Assembly (NCBI RefSeq): GCF_013204795.1
Contig: NZ_JABMKW010000008.1
Coordinates: 310,001 to 374,000, forward strand
DNA from: Pedobacter panaciterrae
GTDB lineage: Bacteria > Bacteroidota > Bacteroidia > Sphingobacteriales > Sphingobacteriaceae
Reading direction: 5' to 3'
DNA: 64,000 nt
Of this stretch, positions 43,815-52,519 are shown in pieces. The notes under the pieces were generated by a model that was given only the letters and a program-made list of their open reading frames with translations, did not search any database and was not told the DNA's origin. The first letter of the stretch is position 1. Each line of letters opens with the position of its first letter. A program made the position numbers and the translations under genes.

Positions 43815-44075
43815 ATGTCCAGATACGTTATTATTCTATCCCCTGTAATTGATACGCCAATTGATTTACGGCATGTTTTCGAGGTTATTTATACTTTTTC
43901 TAATATCTTAGAATGGTCTGTTGATCTCGACGATTGTGATAAGATTCTCCGAGTTGTTTGCAGCGAGGATATTGGTCAGGAATTGGTAAAGAGTATGGCG
44001 CTAGTAGGAATCAGTTCGTCGGTACTGGAGGTTTTTGATGAAAATGGGATTTCTATTATACAAATAGTGCATTAG
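43815..44075 (+). CDS. Small hypothetical protein (86 residues)
   Basis: I do not recognise a named family with certainty. ATG 43815 is chosen because a good -7 element lies just upstream. A longer frame from 43728 would run through the promoter and into the TetR gene. The product (start [20 protein letters not shown]) alternates beta and helix, with [20 protein letters not shown] and a final IISI-like strand, which could be a ferredoxin-like fold as in small ACT or HMA domains. It lies 35 bases before msrA and may be co-transcribed with it. Confidence 0.65.
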   Translation: MSRYVIILSPVIDTPIDLRHVFEVIYTFSNILEWSVDLDDCDKILRVVCSEDIGQELVKSMALVGISSSVLEVFDENGISIIQIVH

Positions 44076-44110
44076 CATCGTACCTTTATTCAATTAAAAA
44101 GAAAAGCTAT

Positions 44111-44602
44111 ATGAATACAGAAAAAGCCATTCTGGCGGGCGGTTGTTTTTGGGGGGTAGAAGAACTTATAAGGCACCAGCCAGGTGTTATTTCAACGGTG
44201 GTTGGATACACTGGAGGGGATGTTCCCAACGCAACTTACCGGAATCATGGAACACATGCTGAAGCCATTGAAATCATATTTGATCCAGCACTTTTATCCT
44301 ATCGTTCGCTCCTTGAATACTTCTTCCAGATCCATGATCCAACAACACGGAACAGACAGGGAAACGACATAGGAACCTCTTATCGGTCAGCCATTTTTTT
44401 TATGGATGAAACACAAAGGGAAACCGCAAAGGCTTTAATCGCAGATATGGAAGCTTCTGGTAAATGGCCCGGGCCAATTATAACGGAAGTAGTTCCTGTC
44501 GCCGATTTTTGGAATGCTGAAGAAGAACACCAAAATTACTTGCAAAAGCAGCCATACGGATACACCTGCCACTTTGAAAGACCTGAATGGAAACTAGGTT
44601 AG
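44111..44602 (+). CDS. msrA: Peptide-methionine (S)-S-oxide reductase
   Basis: Repair enzyme that reduces methionine S-sulfoxide in proteins and free methionine. The 163-residue protein has the catalytic [10 protein letters not shown] with Cys12, plus [20 protein letters not shown] and [20 protein letters not shown], all diagnostic. [20 protein letters not shown] ends the fold. No MsrB domain is fused. The cysteine-relay position is modest, since the C-terminal part is short and has only one further Cys (YTCHF). It overlaps the convergent HxlR gene by 9 bases. Confidence 0.96.
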   Translation: MNTEKAILAGGCFWGVEELIRHQPGVISTVVGYTGGDVPNATYRNHGTHAEAIEIIFDPALLSYRSLLEYFFQIHDPTTRNRQGNDIGTSYRSAIFFMDETQRETAKALIADMEASGKWPGPIITEVVPVADFWNAEEEHQNYLQKQPYGYTCHFERPEWKLG

Positions 44603-44959
44603 TTGATTTAACTTTCTGTGTTTTGAGCCCCAACTGCTCAAAGTTTCCCATATTGGAATAAGTTCAATGCCTATTTCGGTTAATTCGTATTCTACTCTGG
44701 GTGGAACGGAGGAATGGAGTGTCCTGGATATGAGTCCATGATATTCCAATTCTTTTAGTTGTAAACTTAAAATCCGTTCGGTAATTTTTGGCATTGCATT
44801 TTTAAGTTCAGTAAATCGCATCTTTCCTCCCTCAAGTTCTCGCAGGATAAGTACTTTCCATCGACCTCCAAATATTGCTATAGCATATACAAGATCGGAA
44901 CAATCGCTGATGATTTTGTAATTAATGCTATTGGTTGAATTTTCTTTCCTTAATGCCAT
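44594..44959 (-). CDS. HxlR-family transcriptional regulator
   Basis: Winged-helix regulator of 121 residues with the family core [40 protein letters not shown] and [20 protein letters not shown], then [20 protein letters not shown]. The HxlR mark is one conserved Cys near the N-terminus, here in SDCSDLV. It is divergent from an MFS exporter gene at 45051, which it probably controls. It overlaps msrA at the 3' end. The signal may be a reactive aldehyde, quinone or oxidant, as known for some relatives. Confidence 0.92.
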   Translation of the reverse strand: MALRKENSTNSINYKIISDCSDLVYAIAIFGGRWKVLILRELEGGKMRFTELKNAMPKITERILSLQLKELEYHGLISRTLHSSVPPRVEYELTEIGIELIPIWETLSSWGSKHRKLNQLT

Positions 44960-45023
44960 GGCTTACATTTTTGTTAGTTCCCTACATTGGGTTGTAAAGA
45001 AGGCAAATCTATTAGTTAAGATT

Positions 45024-45031
45024 TATTTTTG
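45024..45031 (+). promoter_or_regulatory. Probable -7 element (TATTTTTG) for the MFS gene
   Basis: Exact TAnnTTTG match 19 bases before the ATG at 45051. The 91-base gap to the divergent HxlR gene also contains an imperfect dyad at 44961-44978 (GCTTACA / TGTTAGT). Confidence 0.45.
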
Positions 45032-45050
45032 ACCGAAAATAAAATCAATA

Positions 45051-46226
45051 ATGAAGAAAATTGCATTTGTAGGATGTTTGGGGTTAATTGGAATTATTAC
45101 AACCGAATTTGGGGTTATTGGTATTTTGCCTCAGATTGCAGACCACTACCATATTTCCATCGATAAAGCAGGGTTGTTACTTAGTGCATTTGCCCTTGTA
45201 ATTGCATTAACAGGTCCTTTTATGACCTTGTTTACTTCTGGCTTCGACCGGAAAAAAATCATGATGATCAGTATTGCGATGTTTTTGCTTACCGGGATAG
45301 TATCTTCTTTTGCTCCACCTTTTTGGTTGCTGATTATTGTGAGGATGTTGCCTGCATTTTTGCAGCCTGTATTTATTTCGAATGCTATTGCAGCAGCTGT
45401 GGCAAATGTGGGTAAATCGCAAGAATACCGGTTAGCGGGGATTGTTGTAGGTGGTATTGCAATAGCAATGGTGACTACCGTTCCGTTTGCTACTTATATG
45501 GCAAGTGTTTTCAATTGGCAGGCATCTTTTGGGGTACAAGCGGTAGTAACTGCAATTGCTTTAGTAGGTATTTACAAAGTTTTGCCTCCTATGCATCCGC
45601 AGGAAAAGAAATCGTACGGAACACAATTAAAGGTGCTAACCAATAGTCGTTTTTTGATCAGCGCTGCAATGAACTTTTTTATGATTGCTGCATGGTTTTC
45701 TACTTACAGTTATTTTGCTGATTATTTGGGTAAGGTTAAAGAGATGGATACTCAAACTATTAGTTATATGATGTTCCTCTTTGGTATTACAGGGATAGTA
45801 TCTAATTGGCTGGCGGGGAAAATGATGAGTAAAAATATTCCGGCTACTATTGCTTTGTTTCTAAGTGGAACGGTATTGATTCCTGTGATGTTGTTTTATT
45901 CGGGTGCCAATACCTGGTCTACTGTGTCGGTGATCGCGTTATGGGGTTTTCTATATGCTCCTTGTTTTCTGAGTGGGTTTGCCTACATGACTTCTGCTGC
46001 CCCTCATGCTCCTGAGTTTGCTAATAGCTTGGCTATCTCATTTGGAAATCTTGGCGTAACGGCGGGTACTGTTGTAAGCGGTTGGTTCATCGCCTCTGTC
46101 GGGGTTTCTCAAAGCCCTTGGGTGGGTATGGCCTTTGGAATTCTGGCTTTTTTAATGATTATATGGAGGACTTTGCTGGAGCGTAAAAGTGAGTTTATTA
46201 GTAAATCTAATCAATGTACAGCATAG
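45051..46226 (+). CDS. MFS transporter, DHA1 drug-efflux type
   Basis: Twelve-span exporter of 391 residues, of the AraJ/YdhP-like DHA1 group. Typical regions: TTEFGVIGILPQIADHYHIS in span 1, AGLLLSAFALVIALTGPFMT (loop 2-3 with FTSGFDRKKIMMI in place of GxLaDrxGrk), and NSLAISFGNLGVTAGTVVSG in span 11. It probably exports sugars, arabinose-like compounds or drugs; the substrate is unknown. The divergent HxlR regulator at 44594-44959 is its likely controller. Confidence 0.9.
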   Translation: MKKIAFVGCLGLIGIITTEFGVIGILPQIADHYHISIDKAGLLLSAFALVIALTGPFMTLFTSGFDRKKIMMISIAMFLLTGIVSSFAPPFWLLIIVRMLPAFLQPVFISNAIAAAVANVGKSQEYRLAGIVVGGIAIAMVTTVPFATYMASVFNWQASFGVQAVVTAIALVGIYKVLPPMHPQEKKSYGTQLKVLTNSRFLISAAMNFFMIAAWFSTYSYFADYLGKVKEMDTQTISYMMFLFGITGIVSNWLAGKMMSKNIPATIALFLSGTVLIPVMLFYSGANTWSTVSVIALWGFLYAPCFLSGFAYMTSAAPHAPEFANSLAISFGNLGVTAGTVVSGWFIASVGVSQSPWVGMAFGILAFLMIIWRTLLERKSEFISKSNQCTA

Positions 46227-46269
46227 ATCATTAGTTCATTCTGTTTCTAAAAATGATATCTTTACAGTC

Positions 46270-46277
46270 TATCTTTG
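46270..46277 (+). promoter_or_regulatory. Probable -7 element (TATCTTTG)
   Basis: Exact TAnnTTTG match 16 bases before the ATG at 46294, likely promoter of the three-gene envelope operon that follows. No clear -33 element. Confidence 0.5.
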
Positions 46278-46293
46278 CAAAACATCCTAAATA

Positions 46294-46971
46294 ATGCTCG
46301 TTACAACGTATAGATATCTTTTTTTAATAGTATTCGTACTTTTTTTTTCGTCTTGCTTCCAGGTTATTGAGGAAATTAATGTCAATAAAACAGGGTTGGG
46401 GACAGTAAATTTAACCCTCAATCTGAGTGCGAGTAAAGCCAAGGTGGCATCTCTTATGCTTATGGATAGTATCCAGGGATATAAAGTGCCTTCCAAACAA
46501 ACTATTCAAAAAGAAATCGATGAAATTGTTAGTTACCTGAAAAAATCAGATGGCATTACAAATGTCCAAAAGAAGATTGATTTCGATAATTTCATAGTGA
46601 GTATCTCTTTTGCATTTAAGGATGTTGCCAATATCAATACTGTAAATCAAAATGTGTTAAAGAAGTTAAAGATAAAGGGGCTTAGTAATGCTTCTTATGC
46701 TTATGAATCGAAAACCCAGACTTTTCAGCGCAGTTATCAGTATACAAAGGCTGCCGTATTAGAATACAATAAGCTTAAACCTGAAGTGAAAAATGTATTT
46801 AAAGATGCCTCATATACTAGTATATACAGATTTGAACAATTAATAACCAGCAGTAACAATCCACTGGCAAAGATCTCTAAATCAAAAAAAGCTATAATGA
46901 TCAATACAGGTATATTAGGTTTAATCAACGGTAAAACTGATATATCGAATAGAATTACACTATCTAAATAA
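46294..46971 (+). CDS. Hypothetical lipoprotein, first gene of the DUF4836 operon
   Basis: Lipoprotein of 225 residues with lipobox Cys23 near LFFSSCFQVIEEI. The rest is polar and mixed alpha/beta (INVNKTGLGTVNLTLNLSAS; IQKEIDEIVSYLKKSDGITN). I do not recognise a family name. The region begins like other small envelope proteins that report on membrane state. It is 11 bases before the DUF4836 gene and is co-transcribed. The third gene is a single-span membrane protein, so the three may form one envelope complex. Confidence 0.75.
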   Translation: MLVTTYRYLFLIVFVLFFSSCFQVIEEINVNKTGLGTVNLTLNLSASKAKVASLMLMDSIQGYKVPSKQTIQKEIDEIVSYLKKSDGITNVQKKIDFDNFIVSISFAFKDVANINTVNQNVLKKLKIKGLSNASYAYESKTQTFQRSYQYTKAAVLEYNKLKPEVKNVFKDASYTSIYRFEQLITSSNNPLAKISKSKKAIMINTGILGLINGKTDISNRITLSK

Positions 46972-46982
46972 TCACTCTATCT

Positions 46983-48812
46983 ATGAACTCTCTTTACAAA
47001 TGCCTGGTTGCATTAGTTTTTGCAAGTATAACCTTGTCATCCTCTGCTCAAGACCTGGTAAATAAAATACCTTCTGATGCCCTTGCTGTGGCCACAATTA
47101 AAGGAAAGAATTTTACCGATCTGATGTCTTTAAAAGAATTTAATAACACTTTTATCGGAAAAGAAATTTTATCAAAGCTCTCAAAAGGAACGGATAAAGT
47201 GGTTAATAGTGTTGAAAACCTGGGGTTTGATTTATCTTCATCATTATATTACTATAATCTGAGCAACGACAGTGTATCCTATAACTGTTTCCTGGCACCT
47301 GTTAAAAATGCCGAACAATTGGAAGCTCTATATGTTCAGGCAAATCAAAAGTTTACAGTTAAAAACGGGATTAAATCCTATTATAATTCCGACTCTACAG
47401 AAGTGGCTCATTGGAACGACAAGTTCCTGCTGTTTGTTATAGGCTCGGGTAAAAGTAGTTATTTTGCAAGACCAGAGGTTGTTGAACGCTTCAAGTTATC
47501 TCAAGCTACTTCTGGTGGACAAGCTGCAGACTCATTGTCGATAGCGGTGCCGGTACAGGATGAGATTGCTGTTGATAGCACGATGGCTGTAGATTCATTA
47601 GAAGAAGTTATGGCAGATACCATTGGATATGATTATGGTAATACTTTTTTTAAGGATGAACAGAAAAAGAAAACTGTTGTTGCCGGTTGGGTACAACTTA
47701 TGGTTGATGATTTCTTTACCGACCCAAATACAACATCGATATTAAATAATAAAGATTTCGTAAAAAGTATAGATGAACAAGCTGAGGCAACAATTTGGAT
47801 TGCTGGAGCTGATAAGCTTTTTAATACCTATATGCCATCAACCTATTTAAAAGGTATGAGCTTCTTAAATGGCTATGGAAGTGCTAATGCTAAGCTTTTT
47901 CTTGAAGATAAATCGATTAGAATTAGTACAAGCATGGCCTTTAGTGATGAAATTGCGGGGGTTTTTAAGAAAGTACTTAAAAGGAAACTGAACAAACGGT
48001 TCTTAAAATACATAAATGAAGATAAAGCGATTGGTTATCTGGCCTATGCTATGGATACTAAGGCCTATCTTGAGCAATATCCTAAACTGATGTCAAAAAT
48101 TTATGGTTCAGTATACGCTGATGAAATAGGAATGGCAGCTGATCTGTTTTCTCTTTTGCTTGATGAAGAGGCGATAAGTAAAGTAGTAAAGGGAGATGGA
48201 CTGTTCCTTTTTAATGGCTTGTCGCAAAAGGAAGTCAGTTATAAATCAATGGATTATAATGAAGAAAACTTTGAAAGCAAAGAAGTAACAAAGACGAAGA
48301 AAGAGACATTGCCTGACTTTTTATTTATGATGTCCAGTGAGGACACTCGTTTGATTGACAAACTTATTGCTTATGGTGTAAAAAAAGAGCTGGTTAAAAA
48401 CAGCTCAGGATATTACGAACTGTCGGTTCCTAAAAGCCCACTGGCGCTTTATTTTATGATTAAAGAAGGAATCATTTTCTTTGGTACCAATAAAAAAGAT
48501 ATGGAGGATATTGCTGGAAACAGATATGTTGCCAATGTCTCGCGCAAGCACAGGAAAGCATTAATGAATACCAATTATGCAGGCTATTTCAGCGCTAAAA
48601 AGCTATTCGGAAAGATTCCTGTTGAAGAGTTTGCCAGCACAAAAAAACTTGAAAAACTTAATAATGTATTGAATTCAATGGGCGACATTTATTTGAAATC
48701 GAATCCGGTTAAGGGTAATGTATATTCTGGTGAAATTAACATAGATATTCCTTCCAATCAACAAAATGCTTTAAAGTACTTATTCTCACTTGTTGAAGAC
48801 GCGCAAAAATAA
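46983..48812 (+). CDS. DUF4836-like exported protein
   Basis: Secreted or periplasmic protein of 609 residues that resembles DUF4836 proteins of Bacteroidota. Signal peptide about 1-23 (ITLSSSAQ), then VNKIPSDALAVATIKGKNFT (conserved opening), YYYNLSNDSVSYNCFLAPVK and an acidic middle rich in Asp and Ser (about 175-215). The pattern of repeated beta-alpha blocks is typical. Function is unknown for the family. Its stop overlaps the start of the next gene by 23 bases. Likely in one operon with the lipoprotein before it. Confidence 0.78.
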   Translation: MNSLYKCLVALVFASITLSSSAQDLVNKIPSDALAVATIKGKNFTDLMSLKEFNNTFIGKEILSKLSKGTDKVVNSVENLGFDLSSSLYYYNLSNDSVSYNCFLAPVKNAEQLEALYVQANQKFTVKNGIKSYYNSDSTEVAHWNDKFLLFVIGSGKSSYFARPEVVERFKLSQATSGGQAADSLSIAVPVQDEIAVDSTMAVDSLEEVMADTIGYDYGNTFFKDEQKKKTVVAGWVQLMVDDFFTDPNTTSILNNKDFVKSIDEQAEATIWIAGADKLFNTYMPSTYLKGMSFLNGYGSANAKLFLEDKSIRISTSMAFSDEIAGVFKKVLKRKLNKRFLKYINEDKAIGYLAYAMDTKAYLEQYPKLMSKIYGSVYADEIGMAADLFSLLLDEEAISKVVKGDGLFLFNGLSQKEVSYKSMDYNEENFESKEVTKTKKETLPDFLFMMSSEDTRLIDKLIAYGVKKELVKNSSGYYELSVPKSPLALYFMIKEGIIFFGTNKKDMEDIAGNRYVANVSRKHRKALMNTNYAGYFSAKKLFGKIPVEEFASTKKLEKLNNVLNSMGDIYLKSNPVKGNVYSGEINIDIPSNQQNALKYLFSLVEDAQK

Positions 48813-50136
48813 ATTACTTAGAGGTGGTGTAACACTGATACTAACGGGAGTTGTTTTAATACTGGCGTCTGCTTATGGGTATTTCAAATTCCGGGAATAT
48901 AAATCCTACCAGGAGGTTATTCATGCTGAGGCCTCTTTTATTGTTAAGATAGATGTAGATAAGATCTATAAAACAATGGTTTTGGATTATCTTTATAACC
49001 CATCTTATTATAGGGGAAAAACTGATGATGAACTTAAAACTGGTTTAGCCATTCCAGGGAATGTTTTTATTTATACTGTTGGTTCCAAATCTTGCCAAAC
49101 CTATTTCTGTTCTTTGCCTATAGCAGATTTAGCCGTACTGAAACAGTTTATTAAGCAAAGGCTCGGTGTAAATACGTTTAAAAACGCAGGTCATGGCATT
49201 ACATTGGCAACTTCAAAAGATGGAAAACTTACTGTAGCTTTTAATTTAAAAACAGTTGCTGTTGCGTATACACTCAAAAATGAAAATGTAATAGATATCC
49301 TTACCGATCTGCTAGATAAGAAAAACCTATTATCTGATAAAGATCAGAAAATTGCGAGCTTAAAACATGCAAATACACATTTGGCTTATGCTTTTAAAGA
49401 GTATATGGGAACAGGAGAATTTAAGGATGGGGTAATTTATTTGAATGGCTATTTTAATTTTAATGATCTTGATGTTCAAGGGAAGGTATTTACTCATAGG
49501 GTATTTGATAAGCATGCCTCAATAAAAATGTGGCTTAATGCCCACCTTTTGAATGGTAAATCTTACTCAGAAATTCAACTTAAAGGCCACAGAATTTATC
49601 CCGATAGCTTATTGAAATATTATCAGGGCTATCTTGACGTTGAATTTGCAGGGATAGTTAATCAGATTGATACTGTGATAACTTATGAGTATAATGATGA
49701 TTTTGAGAAGGAAGAGGTTCGAAGTACCCGTATTTTGAAGGTACCAAGGATAATAGGCACTTCCAGAGCTCAATCTAAATCTTTATTAAATTATCTGATT
49801 AGGGAAGGATTGCTTGATACTGTTGGTGTAATCAGTAAACAGGTGTTCCCCTTGTATACTTTGTATGGTAAAAGCGATACTGGATTTTTTACGCTTAGTA
49901 CAGATAAGAATATTAGGGTGACTACGGTAAGTGAAAAATCTCCATACTTTTTCTACCTCGAAATGGATTTTAATCAGCTCAATGGATTGCGACAATTTCC
50001 ATTACTGGAAAAATATACAAAACGATTGGATATCATTCGTATAAAAGCGACTAATGTAGGTAAAGAAAAGAAATATTTTGAGATGGATCTAAATTTCAAA
50101 ATGAAAAACATTAACGCCTTAGCGCAATTGTTTTAG
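48790..50136 (+). CDS. Single-span membrane-anchored hypothetical protein (TTG start)
   Basis: Protein of 448 residues with one N-terminal membrane span (about 13-33, VTLILTGVVLILASAYGYFK) and a long periplasmic part (AEASFIVKIDVDKIYKTMVL). No ATG exists near this end; TTG at 48790 or 48793 are the only plausible starts, inside the 3' end of the DUF4836 gene. Translation is then coupled by overlap. The pattern DKIYKTMVLDY resembles the DUF4836 opening, so it may be a divergent relative of that family. Function is unknown. Confidence 0.72.
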   Translation: MLKTRKNKLLRGGVTLILTGVVLILASAYGYFKFREYKSYQEVIHAEASFIVKIDVDKIYKTMVLDYLYNPSYYRGKTDDELKTGLAIPGNVFIYTVGSKSCQTYFCSLPIADLAVLKQFIKQRLGVNTFKNAGHGITLATSKDGKLTVAFNLKTVAVAYTLKNENVIDILTDLLDKKNLLSDKDQKIASLKHANTHLAYAFKEYMGTGEFKDGVIYLNGYFNFNDLDVQGKVFTHRVFDKHASIKMWLNAHLLNGKSYSEIQLKGHRIYPDSLLKYYQGYLDVEFAGIVNQIDTVITYEYNDDFEKEEVRSTRILKVPRIIGTSRAQSKSLLNYLIREGLLDTVGVISKQVFPLYTLYGKSDTGFFTLSTDKNIRVTTVSEKSPYFFYLEMDFNQLNGLRQFPLLEKYTKRLDIIRIKATNVGKEKKYFEMDLNFKMKNINALAQLF

Positions 50137-50194
50137 ATTGTATAGGTTCTAAAATTATTTATTAAGTTTACTATCCAAATCAACAGCTAAATCA

Positions 50195-50563
50195 ATGAAA
50201 CATAAAGCAATATCCATCAGGCCATTTATCGGGGCCAAAGATTTTGAACTTTCAAGGAGTTTCTACAGAGACCTTGGTTTTGATGAAACAGTTCTTACAC
50301 CTGATATGTCTGTTTTTAAAACAGAGCATATAGCGTTTTACCTTCAAAACGCCTATGTAAAGGATTGGGTAGATAATACTATGATTTTTTTAGAGGTTGA
50401 AGATGTTGACAAATATTGGCAGGAGCTTTTGGCTCTTGACCTTACTACTAAATATAAGGATGCAAAACTCGTTCCGATACGGGTTGATCACTGGGGCAAA
50501 GAATGTTTTCTGCATGATCCCTCTGGAATTCTCTGGCACTTTGGTGAATTTTTTAACAGTTAA
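50195..50563 (+). CDS. VOC-superfamily protein (glyoxalase/bleomycin-resistance-like)
   Basis: Small protein of 122 residues with the paired beta-alpha-beta-beta-beta layout: SIRPFIGAKDFELSRSFYRD, then LGFDETVLTPDMSVFKTEHI, and the end WGKECFLHDPSGILWHFGEF. It could bind a metal and a small molecule, as in glyoxalase, dioxygenase or bleomycin-binding relatives. No substrate can be given. It precedes the MarR-GNAT gene by 82 bases, which contain a separate promoter, so they are probably independent. Confidence 0.85.
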   Translation: MKHKAISIRPFIGAKDFELSRSFYRDLGFDETVLTPDMSVFKTEHIAFYLQNAYVKDWVDNTMIFLEVEDVDKYWQELLALDLTTKYKDAKLVPIRVDHWGKECFLHDPSGILWHFGEFFNS

Positions 50564-50585
50564 TCACACGCCCATTTAAAAAATA

Positions 50586-50616
50586 TTTGTGACATAGTTT
50601 ATATTACTTACATTTG
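50586..50616 (+). promoter_or_regulatory. Bacteroidota promoter with -33 TTTG and -7 TACATTTG
   Basis: TTTG at 50586-50589 and TACATTTG at 50609-50616 with a 19-base spacer, the best-formed TTTG/TAnnTTTG pair in the window. Expected start is near 50622, about 24 bases before the MarR-GNAT ATG. Confidence 0.7.
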
Positions 50617-50622
50617 CATAAC

Positions 50623-50641
50623 TGATTATGTAATTGATTAT
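50623..50641. promoter_or_regulatory. Candidate MarR operator at the transcription start
   Basis: A direct repeat TGATTAT (50623-50629 and 50635-50641) with a 12-base period and an internal ATTATGTAAT dyad lies at the predicted start point. Such a position suits autoregulation by the MarR domain encoded directly downstream. Confidence 0.4.
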
Positions 50642-50645
50642 ATGT

Positions 50646-51599
50646 ATGAAACTATTTGAGAAAACCGGAAAAATGGCTCTGGGCAGTCGGCTAAGATTAC
50701 TGACTTCAAAAGTAACTGAAGACGCAGCGCAGATTTATGAATTATATAATATAGAGTTTTCTCCAAAGTGGTTCCCCGTGTTTTTTGTTCTTTCAGAAGA
50801 GGGAGAAAAAACCATAACCGAAATTGCTACTGAGATAGGACATTCCCAACCTTCAGTTAGTAAGATCATACAGGAAATGACTGTTGCCGGACTGATTCAG
50901 GAAAATCGGGAATCGTCTGATAAACGCAGAAATGTTGTCGCATTAACCACCAAAGGGATAGTGCTTGCAGCTAAGATAAAAGTGCAATGTGTAGATGTAG
51001 ATGCTGCAGTTGAAAGCGTTATTCTAGAAGCAAGGTACAACTTGTGGGAAGCGATAGAAGAGTGGGAATTCTTGTTAGAGCAAAAGTCACTGCTGAGAAG
51101 AGTGCAGGAGCAAAAGAAACTTCGCGAAAGCAAAGATGTCCAGATTGTGGCTTATGAAGATAAGTATCAAGCTGCGTTTAGATCACTTAATATGGAATGG
51201 ATCTCCACATATTTCCAAATGGAAGAGGCAGATTATAAGGCTTTAGATAATCCTAAAGAATACATTTTGGAAAAGGGCGGAAAGATATTTGTGGCTCTAT
51301 ACGAAAATGAACCTGTGGGTGTTTGTGCACTGATCAAAATGAACGATCCGGATTATGATTTTGAACTGGCAAAAATGGCTGTTTCACCTAAGATCCAGGG
51401 AAAAAGTATTGGCTGGTTGCTTGGTCAAACAGTTATTGACGCTGCAAAGGAATTGGGTGCATCTAAGGTTTATCTGGAAAGTAACACTGTATTGAAACCT
51501 GCTATCAATCTGTATCATAAGCTAGGTTTTAAGAAAGTAGTAGGTCGAGTAACACCTTATGAGCGATGCAATATTCAAATGGAAGTGCAACTGAAATAA
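50646..51599 (+). CDS. MarR-GNAT fusion: transcription regulator with acetyltransferase domain
   Basis: Two-domain protein of 317 residues. Residues about 1-145 form a MarR-type winged helix (ITEIATEIGHSQPSVSKIIQ; QENRESSDKRRNVVALTTKG), and residues about 165-315 are a GNAT acetyltransferase (LAKMAVSPKIQGKSIGWLLG with the acetyl-CoA loop; VYLESNTVLKPAINLYHKLG; FKKVVGRVTPYERCNIQMEV). ATG 50646 is chosen over an upstream TTG at 50634. Fusions of this kind are common in Gram-negative genomes and are annotated as bifunctional helix-turn-helix/GNAT proteins. Own promoter and operator-like repeat lie directly upstream. Confidence 0.92.
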   Translation: MKLFEKTGKMALGSRLRLLTSKVTEDAAQIYELYNIEFSPKWFPVFFVLSEEGEKTITEIATEIGHSQPSVSKIIQEMTVAGLIQENRESSDKRRNVVALTTKGIVLAAKIKVQCVDVDAAVESVILEARYNLWEAIEEWEFLLEQKSLLRRVQEQKKLRESKDVQIVAYEDKYQAAFRSLNMEWISTYFQMEEADYKALDNPKEYILEKGGKIFVALYENEPVGVCALIKMNDPDYDFELAKMAVSPKIQGKSIGWLLGQTVIDAAKELGASKVYLESNTVLKPAINLYHKLGFKKVVGRVTPYERCNIQMEVQLK

Positions 51600-51626
51600 T
51601 ATATCAGGATTAACTAAATATGGAAC

Positions 51627-52415
51627 TTACAAAACATTTATAATTTTACTAACATGGCTTTCATCTGTTAATCCGAATTCGGCTGCAATTTGCTTTAAGC
51701 TGTACTTTCCACTTGCCATTCTTTGCTTGATCAGTGTTTTTCGGTAATTCTGAACATACTCCCGTAAGGTGGTACCGGTATTCCTTTTGAAATATGGTCC
51801 CATATAGTCTGCTGTTATATTAAAGTGTCCAGCCATAATGGGAGCCCTAAGCTGATCGGGCGAATAGATGTATTTATGTATATAACAAAAAATAGCTTGC
51901 ATATCTTTACTACGATTTTCAAAGGGTTTTAATTCTGGCATATTCCTTTTTAAAATATGTGATAATGCGAGAATCTGCATCCAGATTAACTCTTCGTTAT
52001 GAAGTGGTTCGCTTTTTAATGTGATCAGCATATCAAATAGACGAGCTACTGTATGTCGGTCATTGTCCGACAATTTAAAGCCTGCCAGATGTGTTTCTCT
52101 GCTTTTTATTAGGTATTCCAGGTTCTGTACGTAATTATTAGTATTACTTACATCCTGGTGGAGATATAAATCTGTAAACTTTAAATAGACGAAATGACTG
52201 AGTATGTCGATTTCAAAATAATGGGATTCTTCTGGACCAAGTAAAAAGATATCGCCATCCTTGTAGGGGATAGTTACCTGATTAATCACATGCGTTCCTG
52301 ATCCCTTTTTAATATAGATTATTTCGTAATGATTATGATTATGCTCTGGATGTCGCCAACTGGAAACTTCAAAATCAGAAATCAGTAAAGGTTCAAATTG
52401 CCTGTAACGTTTCAT
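51627..52415 (-). CDS. AraC-family transcriptional regulator with cupin sensor
   Basis: Regulator of 262 residues. The N-terminal cupin domain (about 1-140) senses a small molecule (PEHNHNHYEIIYIKKGSGTH; IPYKDGDIFLLGPEESHYFE). The C-terminal two helix-turn-helix units lie at about 175-262 (IMAGHFNITADYMGPYFKRN; RMASGKYSLKQIAAEFGLTD, then ESHVSKIINVL). The end is short compared with longer relatives but complete. ATG 52415 gives MKRYRQFEPLLISDFEVSSW; the frame continues to a TTG at 52430. It is divergent from the short-chain reductase gene at 52520, its likely target. Confidence 0.9.
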   Translation of the reverse strand: MKRYRQFEPLLISDFEVSSWRHPEHNHNHYEIIYIKKGSGTHVINQVTIPYKDGDIFLLGPEESHYFEIDILSHFVYLKFTDLYLHQDVSNTNNYVQNLEYLIKSRETHLAGFKLSDNDRHTVARLFDMLITLKSEPLHNEELIWMQILALSHILKRNMPELKPFENRSKDMQAIFCYIHKYIYSPDQLRAPIMAGHFNITADYMGPYFKRNTGTTLREYVQNYRKTLIKQRMASGKYSLKQIAAEFGLTDESHVSKIINVL

Positions 52416-52519
52416 GTCGGAAATATACAATATTATGCCAGAATTATACCATTTTCTCCAGCCTAATAAACCGAATTTTGACTAGCAGTTGATTAAACTT
52501 AAATAAAATATAACTTAAC

